64,000 nt of DNA. Source: Bolinopsis microptera. Its lineage: Eukaryota > Ctenophora > Tentaculata > Lobata > Bolinopsidae. Below, one piece after another: positions 11,013-32,831 of the stretch. Made by a program: the position numbers and the translations under genes. The stretch lies in NCBI RefSeq assembly GCF_026151205.1, contig NC_087083.1:9979460-10043459 (forward strand), read 5' to 3'. The notes beneath the pieces were generated by a model. The model was not told the origin of the DNA, did not search any database, and saw nothing but the letters and a program-made list of their open reading frames with translations. Every line of letters begins with the position of its first letter. Position 1 is the first letter of the stretch.

Positions 11013-12328
11013 GAATAGAATAACGGCACTTGTCAGTCTGTGGGTTATTTAAGAGCGGGGCCAGGTTTTCAGTCGTATTTAATCATATTGTAAATATTAG
11101 TGAGTAAATAAATTTTTCATTGGGCCATTTTTGTGTAGAAATCGGACTATTATTGATACAAAACAAAAAAGTTACTTTAATTGGTAGGTACTGCTATCTT
11201 GTTTTGATACACGTTGTATTCCTCTTTTTACAGGCCTTTGCTGCGATAATAGGTATGCAACGTTTATCAAGTACAACGTGCAGTGGAATCAATTCAACTC
11301 TATATTTTACAATAAGCGATGTTTAGTTGTTCTGTTGTTAAGTAAGACAGAAGAGTGATCAAAGACAGAACTATGAACTTGAAATGAACTGGCGCTCAAA
11401 ATAACTTAGGTCCTACAAACAAACAGCAAAATATCAAGGGATTCTCTCAAATACTACACCAAAGAATCACCTCAATATTGCTGATGTTAAACTTACTAAA
11501 AACGCTGATGTTCTCCTAAAGGTAATTGATAAAGGCAGACGAATACGAACAGTGAGACGAGTACTGAAGATATCTTATCTCAGCAAGCTCACGTACAAGA
11601 CATACCTCCGGTATTGTATTACGAGGAGAAACATAAGAATAATATTTCAATTATGTGAATTTATGCAATATTGCACGAGGTATTAGGTAAGCTTAGAAAT
11701 TCAATTTCTACTTTAACCCTCGTGTCGTAAGATATATCTTTTTTAAGCTTAAAAAACCTAATTTATAAATCAGATTTCTTAAGCTTAAAAAAGAAGCTTA
11801 CTCTTTATATGTCTAAGCAAAAAATAACATAAATTGATGAGATTGCAATCTACATTTTTTTTTCTGAAAACACTAATATGAACTAACCACTTGATTCAAT
11901 TCCTAAAGATTGTATCAAAATTTGGGCATATTTGAGGGTAAGTATCTATATCGGTGGAACACGGAGATCAGTAAAAACGCGTTATTTCAATCAATTAAGG
12001 TAAATAAAACACTTGAAATGAAATCAATCAGCGAAAAAAAGGTCGATCAAAATATTCATCCAGATTAAACAAAAACAAAATATTCTACTAGAATATTTTA
12101 CAGAATCTCTAGTCATTTCACAGAAGTTAAAACGAATAGTTACAATTTTATCATTGATATCACCTGTATAGTTAGATATCTTTCTTAATATAATATACCA
12201 TATATTCACTTAAAACAATTATTACATATCTTATTTAAGAAAACAAAGTGCGTCATCGTCACCTCCGCAGTCATTTTATAAACTGAAATTTTAACTAACC
12301 AAAGAAACATGCCCGATGTTTTCTGTTA
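11013..12328. other. Spacer between TPP1 upstream region and RAB2 3' end
   Basis: AT-rich. Short open frames only, none with recognisable domains or convincing splice pairs. Near 11.72-11.81 kb there are palindromic TTTTTTAAGCTTAAAAAA words. Confidence 0.5.
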
Positions 12329-12491
12329 GGGGTCGTATACATATTACATAATCAGCCGAGGGGGAGGGGGTTTTCAAATGATTACACTAGTGTAATTTTG
12401 GCACCAAAGCTATGTGTAAAACTGATTACGGAGGGGGGAGGGGGGTTACAAATTGTCCAAAAAGTGATTACGTAATATGTAAACGACCTCT
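12329..12491. mobile_element. MITE, family with GGGGTCGT termini (copy 2)
   Basis: GGGGTCGTATACATATTAC at one end, GTAATATGTAAACGACCTC at the other, with TTA on each side. The interior holds GGGGGAGGGGG and GGAGGGGGGAGGGG stretches shared with the copy at 19.5 kb. Confidence 0.75.
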
Positions 12492-12557
12492 TACAAGCAC
12501 AAAGTCTTTAATGACATCGCAGAAAAAGAACCAATAGCACAGTCGTCCCGTTGTAAC

Positions 12558-12800
12558 GTCGAGATACGCTGACCAATCAGAACGCACGATTTCTGTGACG
12601 TCACAGTTTGCTGGTCAATCAGAACGCACGATTTCTGTGACATCACAGTTTGCTGGCCAATCAGAACGCAGCATAGCTATGACGTCATCATACACTGGCC
12701 AATCAGAACGTACGATGGTTGTAACCTCACAATACCATGACCAATCAGAACACCGCATGATCGTGACGTCACAACGAGACAGCTCTCTGATTGGTGGATG
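12558..12800. repeat. About 44-bp repeat carrying CCAAT and CRE motifs
   Basis: Five units, each with CCAATCAGAACG followed by a TGACGTCA or TGACATCA core and TTTGCTGG. CCAAT (NF-Y) and CRE are promoter elements in animals. The array is 3' of RAB2 and far upstream of TPP1. The 63.4-63.7 kb promoter-like region shares GCCAATCAGAACGC with it. Confidence 0.8.
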
Positions 12801-12835
12801 ACGTCACGTGTGTAGAATAGGACGGTGTGATTGGT

Positions 12836-22053
<9,218 letters not shown>

Positions 22054-22059
22054 TTTATT
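22054..22059 (-). promoter_or_regulatory. Poly(A) signal of ICMT
   Basis: AATAAA on the minus strand, only about 10 bases past the TGA stop. This would be a very short 3' UTR. Confidence 0.5.
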
Positions 22060-22068
22060 GGTGGATCA

Positions 22069-25000
22069 TCACTCATTCTTAACTTGGTTAAGGAATTCGT
22101 TGAATTCAGGAGAAATAGTGTAACCCTTGATTCCAGGTATTCCAATGCCAACTTGCTCTTTGTAGTCCCTGTATTCCGAACCAAAGAAGCGCAGCAGGTA
22201 GCACTCTTCTTCTTCGATCCTGCGATATTAGAGTTCGGGTCAGACGCTGTATGAATAAGAAGATATGGGACATAGGTATTCGAATTTCAGCTTTCCGCAA
22301 CCTAAATTTCACTGTTTTTACTGCATTTTTCTTGAATGACCATCTTACAGGGTCACTGAGGATGGCACAAGACACGATTGAAGTACTCAAAGTTCTATTC
22401 CCAAAGAAAGCTTTCATATTTAACGGAAAATCATCAGAATATAAAAAGAAATTTTGGAAGATTTTGAAGAGGAGCTTTTCTGCCGTCCCCTTGACCGAGA
22501 TTTCGCGGTTTTTACTGAAATTTTGACCAGTGACAAATCAGTGAGGTCGGCGAGCGTGACACAAGTCGCCATCAAGGTACTGGAAGCAGTATATCCGGAG
22601 AAAACTTTGATGCAATGGAAATTTTAAATATGTCCTCTAGAATGTATGTAGGGTGTTTCATAAATAATGTCCTGATTTTTTTAATTAGGAAATTTAAGGA
22701 GCAAAAAGCACGTACATGTGATTACACAGTCTTTATTACATAGCAATATTCAATAATTATATCCAGGTAAAGGTATTCACAAACAGTTTTGTTTTGACAC
22801 GTGATTCTACTGGACTTGAATGGTCAGTGTTATTGAAGCTCATGCGTTAATCTCAATTCCCATGTCATAAATAACTTGGACACCCTCAACAACCTTTTCC
22901 ATCGACAAAAAATAATGATAATAATCAATTTAATGACACCACTTTTAACATTTACTCAGCAGTGTTTAAACTATTCATCCCATAAATTACGTCGTCAAAC
23001 AAGAAGGAGGGAGGTTTCCGATATTATGACTTTCATTTCAATACTTAAGGCGACGATGGGGAGAAAAGGAGAAAGGGGTTGGAAATATGTCCAAATTAAT
23101 TTGATTTATAGATAGCCCCTAAGTCTCACCTCTCCTCGAAGAATTTCCAAGAAGCGTAAGCATATCCAATACTACAGACAGGATTACAAAGGAGGAGCTG
23201 TGTTCCAATGCTCCAGTAGAACCAGCCCGCGTAGGAAGGGTGCCGGGACAGGGAGTATATACCGCTTCTTACCAGCTGACGGGGTTAATTAGTTAATTAG
23301 TTAATTAGTTAATAATATTATGTTAATTAGTAGTGATTTTGATTTGAAACTTTTACAAAATATATAGGATCAATTAGTAATAACATAACGTTAATGAGTG
23401 ATTGATTGATTATTAATTACATAGCATCAATAATGATTTTAAAATATCAATTAGTAGCTAAAAAACAATTAATTACTAATTTCATAACATAACCTAAATA
23501 ACACTGTCATGATTGTAATTCTTAATAAAATATTCGTGTACCGGTGATATACCACTTGTAACCGGTAAGATATAAATACCTCAATCTACAGAGATAAAAG
23601 AAATTACATTACATTGTATTGCACGCTTAAATATCTGCCCAACCTTGATTTATCTTTTTTAAATCATTCGAGGTCTATTTTCACTTTGATAATAATAAAT
23701 TGAAGTTTAATAACACTACTTTTAAGATAAAACTTTATATTTTTATATACTCAGCAGTGTTTAATCTAAACATCCCAGAAAAGTGAATAGGATAAGGACT
23801 GGTAACCGTGGTAACGTATGCCATAAAATCACGTACCTTGTGATCAGCTGCCTTCTTAGACTGAACCAGGTGGTCAAAGTTCTCCGCAGCAGTAATAATA
23901 GCTATCTTCCTTGTGAGATCCCCTGCAATTATCATCACTCCTCCAACATAACTCATGACCTGTCACGTGTTTGTAGTTTATAATGAGTTAATTAATTAAT
24001 TAATTCGTACCAGACCTCAGTGATGATGTTTAAAATACATAATATATCTTCCCCATATTTTCACAAAACGCTCGGCTGAATTATATCTGAACTGACGAAT
24101 ACCGCAATTAATATCTTGATAACCACACTAATAATACTATTATAAATTGAAGAAAGCTGATAGCTTATTTGGATTACATTATATTTATAGGGAACTAACC
24201 GGGTAGAACTTGTCCTCCTCCAAGTTAACATACTCAATTAAGTATTCCACCATCCCTGCTGTTAGGGCTAGATGGTAAGCGGTTGAGTGGTTCAACAAGA
24301 ATGAGTCCAAGGAGAGTTTGTTTTCTTTAAACAGAGCTGAAAAAAAGTTTAGATTAGTCAATGTCTGAGCCAAGAAAAATTTGAATTCGTGGATAAGATT
24401 TGACATGCATAAGGAAGAATTGATATTTTAAAAGCCCAGTTGCAGTTAGATGAACAATTTGATATATATTTTATAGAAAGGTCAACATTGAGGACAGAAA
24501 AATCAAGTAGTCACCTGTCAAGAGGTATTCCGTAATATGGAAAACAGAGAGACCGATGAAATATACTCCAAGTTGAGTGTGGAAGCTATATCTGCATAGC
24601 ACAATACCTGGAATTTTATCATAATTTTAAATTAAACCTGGAAAAATTTAGGACGAAATGCTGAGATGAGAGTTCAATTATTTATCAATTAAAGGTTCTA
24701 TGGATACAAATTGATCCGTTATTTCTTCAGAACAGGTAAAATATGTCGTTCAGCTCTTTACAGTAAGTAAGAGGTAAAATAAAACATGGTTTTATTTTAT
24801 ATTACATATTTAATATTATATTATATATTTAAAAACTACGACACTGTACCTGCAGAAGCTACAGCTCCAATAAAGTACGCTCTGTAGAGAACAGGGTGAG
24901 AAGGCTGGTTCACTAACAGGAACAGAGGCGCTACTGTGAAGATTATCCCAAATGTGTACCATAATACGTGTGCCTGAAAATTAACTTTTGGTGAGGTTCA

Positions 25001-25184
25001 GGTTACTTAATACATGAATATTTAAGTTACCAGTTCCTGGTTAGCGATTTGAAGTAAATTTCTATTATCAAGACAAATTTTCATGCAGCATATATCAACT
25101 TACCTCTGTTAATATAAGAAGGAGAGTACACAGTATAGGGTTCACATAAGAGATAAGAGCTATTGAAAACTGCTTACAAACCAT
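22069..25184 (-). CDS. ICMT: Protein-S-isoprenylcysteine O-methyltransferase
   Basis: Seven exons, phases consistent: 25184-25104, 24973-24850, 24607-24515, 24336-24200, 23959-23837, 23275-23130, 22219-22069 (855 bases, 284 residues, about the same length as human ICMT). Family signatures: LSLDSFLLNHS (exon 4), NFDHLVQ (exon 5), RHPSYAGWFYWSIGTQLLLC (exon 6, the SAM and substrate-binding core), then FFEER|IEEEE and FFGSEYRDYK (exon 7). Several hydrophobic stretches in exons 1-6 match the multi-span ER membrane enzyme. It methylates the C-terminal prenylcysteine of CaaX proteins such as RAS and lamins using S-adenosylmethionine. The tail after KGYTISPEF is a little longer than the human one. 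Introns are short. Confidence 0.97.
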
Positions 25185-27828
25185 TCTAGATAAAAGCAGA
25201 TGTTTTGTTTTTGTTATATACACCACCATTTAGTTGACACAAGAAAGAAGCTAACCTCAAATATTTTTGGGAGTGTGAGTGGAAATGAGAATAAATGTGA
25301 ATGGCAGTAGAGTAAGTGAAACCGTGATTTACTTTAGAATTTGGGGGATAAGAGGTTAGCAAATTATTGGGCCTTGGAGCTCAGCATATCAGGGTCTTAA
25401 TGTAATCACAAGTAAATTGAAATTAAACAGTGTTCCTTTTAAGGTATCTGGTGACTAGACCCTCCCTATATGGCCATCACAAAAATACAAATGACTACGG
25501 CATAAGTGAATTATACAGTAATAATAATAGGCTGAAAAAATCAGCCTAAGTAACAGAGAATAACGTTGTGATACTTAATACTTACGATTGAGTTAAATAA
25601 ATCAAATCGAATAATAATCACACTAATGTCATCACACATCATCATGCATGTTTCTGCACACATCATTTAATTTATATAAAATTGTAAGTTCAAAGATACA
25701 GTCCAAATCAAACTTTAGGAAACCAAGGCCCTTTTAATAGAAAGACTCACTAATTACAATATTTTTGGCTCAAAATTCTAACAATGTAATCAGAACTGTT
25801 CAAACTTTTTGATGATCACATAGATGCTACACGAGTAGATACAAGTAGATACTTAGAGATCCATTAAAATAATTTCAGTATCGAACAACAAAGCATATTG
25901 AATCGATAAAGAACAATGCTGAATGTAGCTACTGAAGGATAAAATGTAATAAGTACGATGGAAATTAGTATAAATTCCCTCTTCAGTGAGGATGTAAGAT
26001 ATAAAGATCGTTAGAAATCAGATTAGGCAACAACACAAAAATTACATATAGTGTAGTAGCTGTTCTTACGTGAAAAATGTAGCGCTCGATGTTTGTACTA
26101 CGATTTAAATTTAATATGCAAAACATGCGCGGCGCAACTAAAATTTAAATTTCATTTTAAAATTTAATTTGTACATTTAGACCTTTTAATAATATTGAAA
26201 AAAATGTTCACAATGCATGCATCAAAAAACAAATAAAATTTTGCCTCAATTATTTTGGTCAATAAATATTTATATTTTTTGCATTTTATTTGGGAAAATA
26301 ATCCGGTAATAGCAAATTTAATAATTAAGTCAAGATCAAGTCATACTAAATAATTTATTTCCATTTTATATATATATATTATTATTATTCATGTATTCAT
26401 GTTGTCCATTGTTAATAAACTAACCCGGCGCGCGCTACTTCGTATAGCACTTGCCTCGGGCCATTTCGAGAAAAAAAGCAGCGCGCTACTTTGAACAAAT
26501 TTAGACGAGTAACATCCGTCAAGTATTATATTTATGTATTTATGTAATTATGTATTCATGGAGGATTATGATATATCATAAATATTGTTTTCCATTATTG
26601 AATATACCTATACTAGTTAAGTTTTTATTGTTAAATGCTATTTATACTAATAATTTTGGAGAATTTCGATACTTTGACGCGCCGCGCGAACTATCATTCT
26701 TGCCTTGCATTGAAAATCGTAAATCGTTCTGCTTTGCAAAAATGATCCTAAAAGGTTGACGGACATCGTCAATCAATAATCAAGCTATAATCAAATTTTA
26801 AATTCGATTAATAAGCTGTAAAACTTGAATAATGATTACTTGACTGTCCAGTGACTTTTTTAAAACTATAACCTATGTACGGTATCCATTTTTTAATTTG
26901 GGCAGCGGTGATTGAATTTTCGAAACCCTAACCCTATAATTTGATCCCAATCCTAACCCTAATCCAATTCCTGACAAAAGCATTCGCTGAAACCCCGATT
27001 TGGAATCAGCGTCCGAAAATAAATTGGTTTATGTTGGTTTCAACTGACGCGACGGGGGCCCTTTTAAAAGAATATCGTAGATCGACTGAAAACTGATTTA
27101 GCACGCTCGGTAGGACTTAGTTGATTCGAGTTCTTTTTGGAGAAATTAGAGAAGCTCCCATCCCCTATACTTTTTCAGCTCATTGGCTTGATTAAATGCC
27201 ACATTGCGTACTTATAAAAGTACCGGAACAGTGGTTAATTGCAGGGTCCAGTGATCCTCCCTCATTGAGATGGTGTCATCCCCATCATGTTCAAACATCC
27301 ATTTGAGGTCAAAAATAAGTTATGTTTATTTCGTAAACAATACTTGGTATTGTTAACAGTGCATGGTACTGTATTTACACTATTTACACTGTAGGGTACA
27401 CTAAAAAGGTTCAATAATGAAAACAACATTTTCGCCTGAGTTCACCGGCCACCAGTGTAGCATAGGCCTAATGTAATCCTTATGCTGGTGTTTGTGTCAT
27501 GAGTAGGATTGAACTGATTTTAAGGAAGCTTTGTCCACAGTTGACAGACAGTGAGCCAATGCCCAATGACCCCCTTGGCCATTTTAGTACACCAACTTTT
27601 CCAATTCAAATCGCATGTTGAACAAATTGTGAATATATAGTCATTAAATTTGAGCGTGAAAAATTTCAAGCTTTAATTATGATGGTAGTTATGGGTACAA
27701 TGATTGACAGAGCTCTTTTTGTGGCTTCCTCTCACTCAACAAAATCTAACTATTACATATAATAATATTAATGTTCATTTGTCTTCATATCTTTAAGCTA
27801 AAGAGGATGCTCCATACAAGCGAAGATA
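25185..27828. other. Divergent intergenic region between ICMT and the 27.8-kb gene
   Basis: AT-rich with a few CG-rich islands (CGCGCGC near 26430 and GCGCCGCGCG near 26680). A degenerate telomere-like CCCTAACCCTA cluster lies at 26925-26970. No exon recognised. It must hold two divergent promoters. Confidence 0.5.
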
Positions 27829-30800
27829 ATGTCTGATGTTAGAAGGTTCTGCACTGATCTTACTCGTCTTCCATCCCCTGTTTACAAACCAATAAGTAAG
27901 CCTTTGTTAGATTTATTTGTTTAATTTAGCTTAATTATGAGATATAATCAAATGAATGTATATTTTTGAATTTTTAACATTTAATTTGATAATGCAGTAT
28001 AAAGAAATTTTTAATTAGCACTGTATAGTTTAAGATATTTATATTAGCTTATTATAACCATTGATACAACGACCATAATTTTTCAACAGCTCTCCAATAT
28101 CCATCTTTAAGTTGCATCTTATATCCTCAAACTACACAATTTAAACTTAGGCATATATATAGTGTAGACTTTCTGTCACAACAAGACTGTAACCCATAGT
28201 AACAAACACAAACAGAACCCCTAACGTCTGCTAACAATTTTCTTCTGATCCTCATATGAGCCCTGTCTCTAAAAACTCAACTGAACTAGCGTTTTGGTGT
28301 GTGCAAAAGCTTTCAGGCACGCACATTCCCTGCCCCGTTAGTTGCCTGTCCCTTCAAAATCAAACTTACAGTCAAGGACAAAAAGTCATACACCAAATGA
28401 GCATTATATTTTTATAAATTGTTTTACATCTCTTTACTCTGTAAAATGTGCTAAAAATTAAATTTGTTTCCTTGAAATTTGGCATGATCTATCGCTTATC
28501 AATTATAGTCCTGTTTAAAGAATTCTTTTAAGAAAGCATTTTAAAATTCGATTTAAAAAGCATGTTTTGCTTTGAATTATCGCTAATATATGCATATTAA
28601 TGTTTAAAAACACCACTACAATTCCATGGACTTCCATTGCAAATTTGATTTAAACAATCTCTTATTTTTCAGATACAAATCAAGGAGTTTATGCAAGAGC
28701 AGTTCTTAAGGAAAATGCCAAATTTATGCTTGTCATGGAGAATGGCTCCAAGGAAGGCAAGGATCAGAATATAAAGCGTGCATTTTCTGCACAACCTGGT
28801 TAGAAGCAAACTTTTCTGTATTCTAAACAATTCACAGTTACCTGAATTTGAATAACAAGTTTATCAGTGTGAGGTTCTGATTATCTTGTTGAGTTCAATG
28901 AAACTGATATATCAGTTTATGTAGTACACTTGAAGTACAATTCTGGGATGTAATTTTGAACATGAAAAACACTATCTCTTCTATCTTAATATGAGAATTT
29001 AGAGATAACCAATAACGTTGACTTCCCCGATTAATAAATCCTACAACCAACCCTCTTAAATTGTTCTATGTAACAGATGAACCTCACAGGTAAGCATCGA
29101 GGAGTACGTCCAATGCACATGAGCACCCTTTGTTTGGAACATGATAATCCACCTCTTGCTGAGGTACCCTCTTACAGCAGACATTTTAACAGCAAGAAGG
29201 GACTACGCCCAGCTGCCAGATCGAGCCAGTATCCTTCACAGTTTATCAGGTTTGTTACTGATAACCGACAATCTGTTCTAACAACTTTACAATTAATATT
29301 AATTAATTATTATTATTAGATTTGATTAATTAATATTAAAACCTTTTAATGTATCAGTTCCAACTACTTTCACTTAAGATTAATCCATTACTCACCACAC
29401 AGCCAGATATCGTTGGAACACAGTCCTAAAGGTAAGATAGAGTGCTCGGAGAACACAACCAACAAATCTACTTTCCAGCATTGGCCGGAGCCACATGTCC
29501 GGAGTTGCTCAAGAGAGGTTTTTCGAATAAATTTTCAAAATTTTTTATATTTTTTTGTAATATTGCCTCTTTCAAGAAAAATTATGACCTGATTGCTCGG
29601 AACTTTTTCCGATTTCTGTCACCGGGGAAATGTCTGAGACCAACTTGATCTGACTGTCGTATCAGCTTCTAATGATAGTGACGTATTATTTTATCCATGT
29701 TCATGTTATAAGTTTGCACAGTTTAGTTTTATGGCGATAAAAAATCAACTTTTTGTACCGCTGTATTGTATGCATGGTAACTGTAACCATTTTGACTCTA
29801 TTTTCAATTTTATAGACTGTGATCATGTTGCTTGTTGGTGGTTATTAACAACTATAGAGATCACTGAAATCAATCTATCAAGATGATTTATTATATATAG
29901 AGAGATTCAAATGATTACCAATTTTCACAATGTATTCATATTTCTGGTGACAGAAAGTCTACTTTTTTTAAATTGAGTTACTTGTGTCTATAGAATAAAA
30001 GTCTTTATTAAATCTGTAAAATCTGTAAATAATATCATGCTACGATATTGTCTACATGCTGAGAAGAAAGTTAAAATTTACTGTCAGAGAGATTTAAATT
30101 CTTTATAACTCGAGCAATTTCAGTTAATCTATTTATATTTTGAATGGTATGTTGGTATTGGTATGGTTTCTTCATGGGATCAAATAGGCATATTCCACAC
30201 ACATGTAATGCTCGATAACAATTTTAATTTTTTGGATTTATAAAATATTTTGTTGGCATTTCTTGCTTCACAAATTTCAGTACTGTTGAGTAAATCCTTC
30301 TGGTTTATGTCAAGCAAAGATTTACCACGTATAGCTATATCGGGAGTCCGTTAATCTGATCGACTATGAGGTGTTAATGATAAGTTAATAATTAATTTAA
30401 ATAACGTTGATAATTTAATATAATAGCGGTGGATACAAAGGAACTACATTTTACAATTATCTACTTTAAAATCGAGTGTGTATCAGCTTGAATAGTTCTC
30501 CCACGTAACTATTTAGTGTAACTGGATAGCTCAATTGAGCACAGAGGTATTTGCAAAGTTATTTCCGAAGGTATTGAATGAAAAATTAAATGAGTTGCTA
30601 TATAATTGAAATGAAGTTTGACCTATTAAAATTAAATATTTTATTTAAAAAAGGCCGGAGTGATAAAATGTTAACCTACTCTTCGTGCAAATCCTGTAAT
30701 ATCACTGCAATATAAGGCCTGTAACTGCTAATATGGTGGCTACTTATTAGTAACTGCTTACTCGATAACACCTGTAAATTATTATACAGTGAGATGAACA

Positions 30801-32541
30801 CCTGTAACTTATTATACAGTGAGATGAACACCTGTAACCACTCATTACTGATAGCGCCTGTAACTAACCAGTAACCATGATATAATAAGTTTAATATTAA
30901 GTGTAACGTACGTGTATTTCAGAGGAACAAGGAGAATATAAGGAGTATAATAATTAATAACACGTGTGTATTTCAGAGGAACAAGGAGAATATAAGGAGT
31001 ATAATAACACGTGTGTATTCCAGAGGAACAAGGAGAATATAAGAAGTATAATAACACGTGTGTATTTCAGAGGAACAAGGAGAATATAAGGAGTATAATA
31101 ACAAGTGTGTATTTCAGAGGAACAAGGAGAATATAAGGAGTATAATAACACGTGTGTATTCCAGAGGAACAAGGAGAATATAAGGAGTATAATAACACGT
31201 GTGTATTTCAGAGGAACAAGGAGAATATGAGCCGTATAATAACACGTGTGTATTTCAGAGGAACAAGGAGAATATAAGGAGTATAATAACACGTGTGTAT
31301 TTCAGAGGAACAAGGAGAATATAAGGAGTATAATAACACGTGTGTATTTCAGAGGAACAAGGAGAATATAAGGAGTATAATAACACGTGTGTATTTCAGA
31401 GGAACAAGGAGAATATGAGGAGTATAATAACACGTGTGTATTTCAGATGAACAAGGAGAATATAAGGAGAATAATAACACGTGTGTATTTCAGAGGAACA
31501 AGGAGAATATAAGGAGTATAATAACACCTGTGTATTTCTGAGGAACAAGGAGAATATAAGAAGTATAATAACACGTGTGTATTTCAGAGGAACAAGGATA
31601 ATATAAGGAGTATAATAACACGTGTGTATTTCAGAGGAACAAGGATAATATAAGGAGTATAATAACACGTGTGTATTTCTGAGGAACAAGGAGAATATGA
31701 GCCGTATAATAACACGTGTGTATTTCAGAGGAACAAGGAGAATATAAGGAGTATAATAACACGTGTGTATTTCAGAGGAACAAGGAGAATATAAGGAGTA
31801 TAATAACACGTGTGTATTTCAGAGGAACAAGGAGAATATAAGGAGTATAATAACACGTGTGTATTTCAGAGGAACAAGGAGAATATAAGGAGTATAATAA
31901 CACGTGTGTATTTCAGAAGAACAAGGAGAATATAAGGAGTATAATAACACGTGTGTATTTCAGAGGAACAAGGAGAATATAAGGAGTATAATAACACGTG
32001 TGTATTTCAGAGGAACAAGGAGAATATAAGGAGTATAATGACACGTGTGTATTTCAGAGGAACAAGGAGAATATAAGGAGTATAATAACACGTGTGTATT
32101 TCAGAAGAACAAGGAGAATATAAGGAGTATAATAACACGTGTGTATTTCAGAGGAACAAGGAGAATATAAGGAGTATAATAACACGTGTGTATTTCAGAG
32201 GAACAAGGAGAATATAAGGAGTATAATAACACGTGTGTATTTCAGAGGAACAAGGAGAATATAAGGAGTATAATAACACGTGTGTATTTCAGAGGAAGAA
32301 GGAGAATATAAGGAGTATAATAACACGTGTGTATTTCAGAGGAACAAGGAGAATATGAGGAGTATAATAACACGTGTGTATTTCAGAGGAACAAGGAGAA
32401 TATAAGGAGTATAATAACACGTGTGTATTTCAGAGGAACAAGGAGAATATGAGGAGTGGAGTGGATGGAGCAGAGGTTGTTTATGAAACTCTCTTTCCCA
32501 CAATGTACTCCAGCACCTACGATAAGAGCTTTCATCAGTAG
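27829..32541 (+). CDS. Small unrecognised protein, five exons, last exon behind a splice-acceptor array
   Basis: Exons 27829-27895, 28673-28798, 29090-29249, 29407-29431, 32434-32541 (486 bases, 161 residues) join in frame with GT-AG at every boundary. The product starts MSDVRRFCTDLTRLPSPVYK, has GVYARAVLKENAKFMLV, is basic and has no signal peptide or membrane segment. It ends LFPTMYSSTYDKSFHQ. Short, Tyr-rich proteins with a C-terminal TTY..F-like motif are common among axonemal microtubule-associated proteins, a weak hint only. I do not recognise the family. The exon 3 acceptor (CTCACAG|GT) and exon 4 acceptor (CCAG|AT) are chosen because they alone keep frame. Upstream alternatives at 29077 or 29403 create stops. 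Confidence 0.65.
30908..32459 (+). repeat. 47-bp array duplicating a 3' splice site and exon start
   Basis: About 33 copies of a unit reading GTGTATTTCAG|AGGAACAAG then GAGAATATAAGGAGTATAAT. The last copy is the real acceptor and first 23 bases of the terminal exon of the 27.8-kb gene. Copies differ by 0-3 bases and nearly all keep the TTTCAG acceptor (two have TTTCTG, two or three TTCCAG). The long minus-strand open frames here come from the repeat. Confidence 0.95.
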
Positions 32542-32831
32542 CTTGTTGTTTAGTCACGTGATCCCCCGGCTCACGTGATCTCTCCTGATGAATAGGACTG
32601 TTGAACGGGTATTGGGGAAATAGGCTAAAATTTGTAACGGGACTGTTTTAAAATTAGGATGTAGCTTTCAACCAAAATTGTTGTATTTTGTAAAATCTGG
32701 AGCTCTATAATAATATTGCTTTTTTCAGTGAGATGCTGTTATAACCCACATTTAGTCACAACATTATAACATTCCCACTTTTAGTACGAGTCAATATGAT
32801 TACAGGATCTCATCTAATATGAGCTAATATG

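Noticed and set aside
22645-22680. Mariner-like terminus (AGGGTGTTTCATAAATAATG)
   Set aside because: Resembles a common Tc1/mariner-type end, but no matching inverted end or transposase was found.
26925-26970. Telomere repeat tract
   Set aside because: Only two CCCTAA units in a row with degenerate neighbours. Too short to be a telomere or clear interstitial telomere.
30845-32557. Minus-strand frames with LYSPCSSEIHTCYYTPYILL repeats
   Set aside because: Readings of the 47-bp acceptor array, which belongs to a plus-strand gene.
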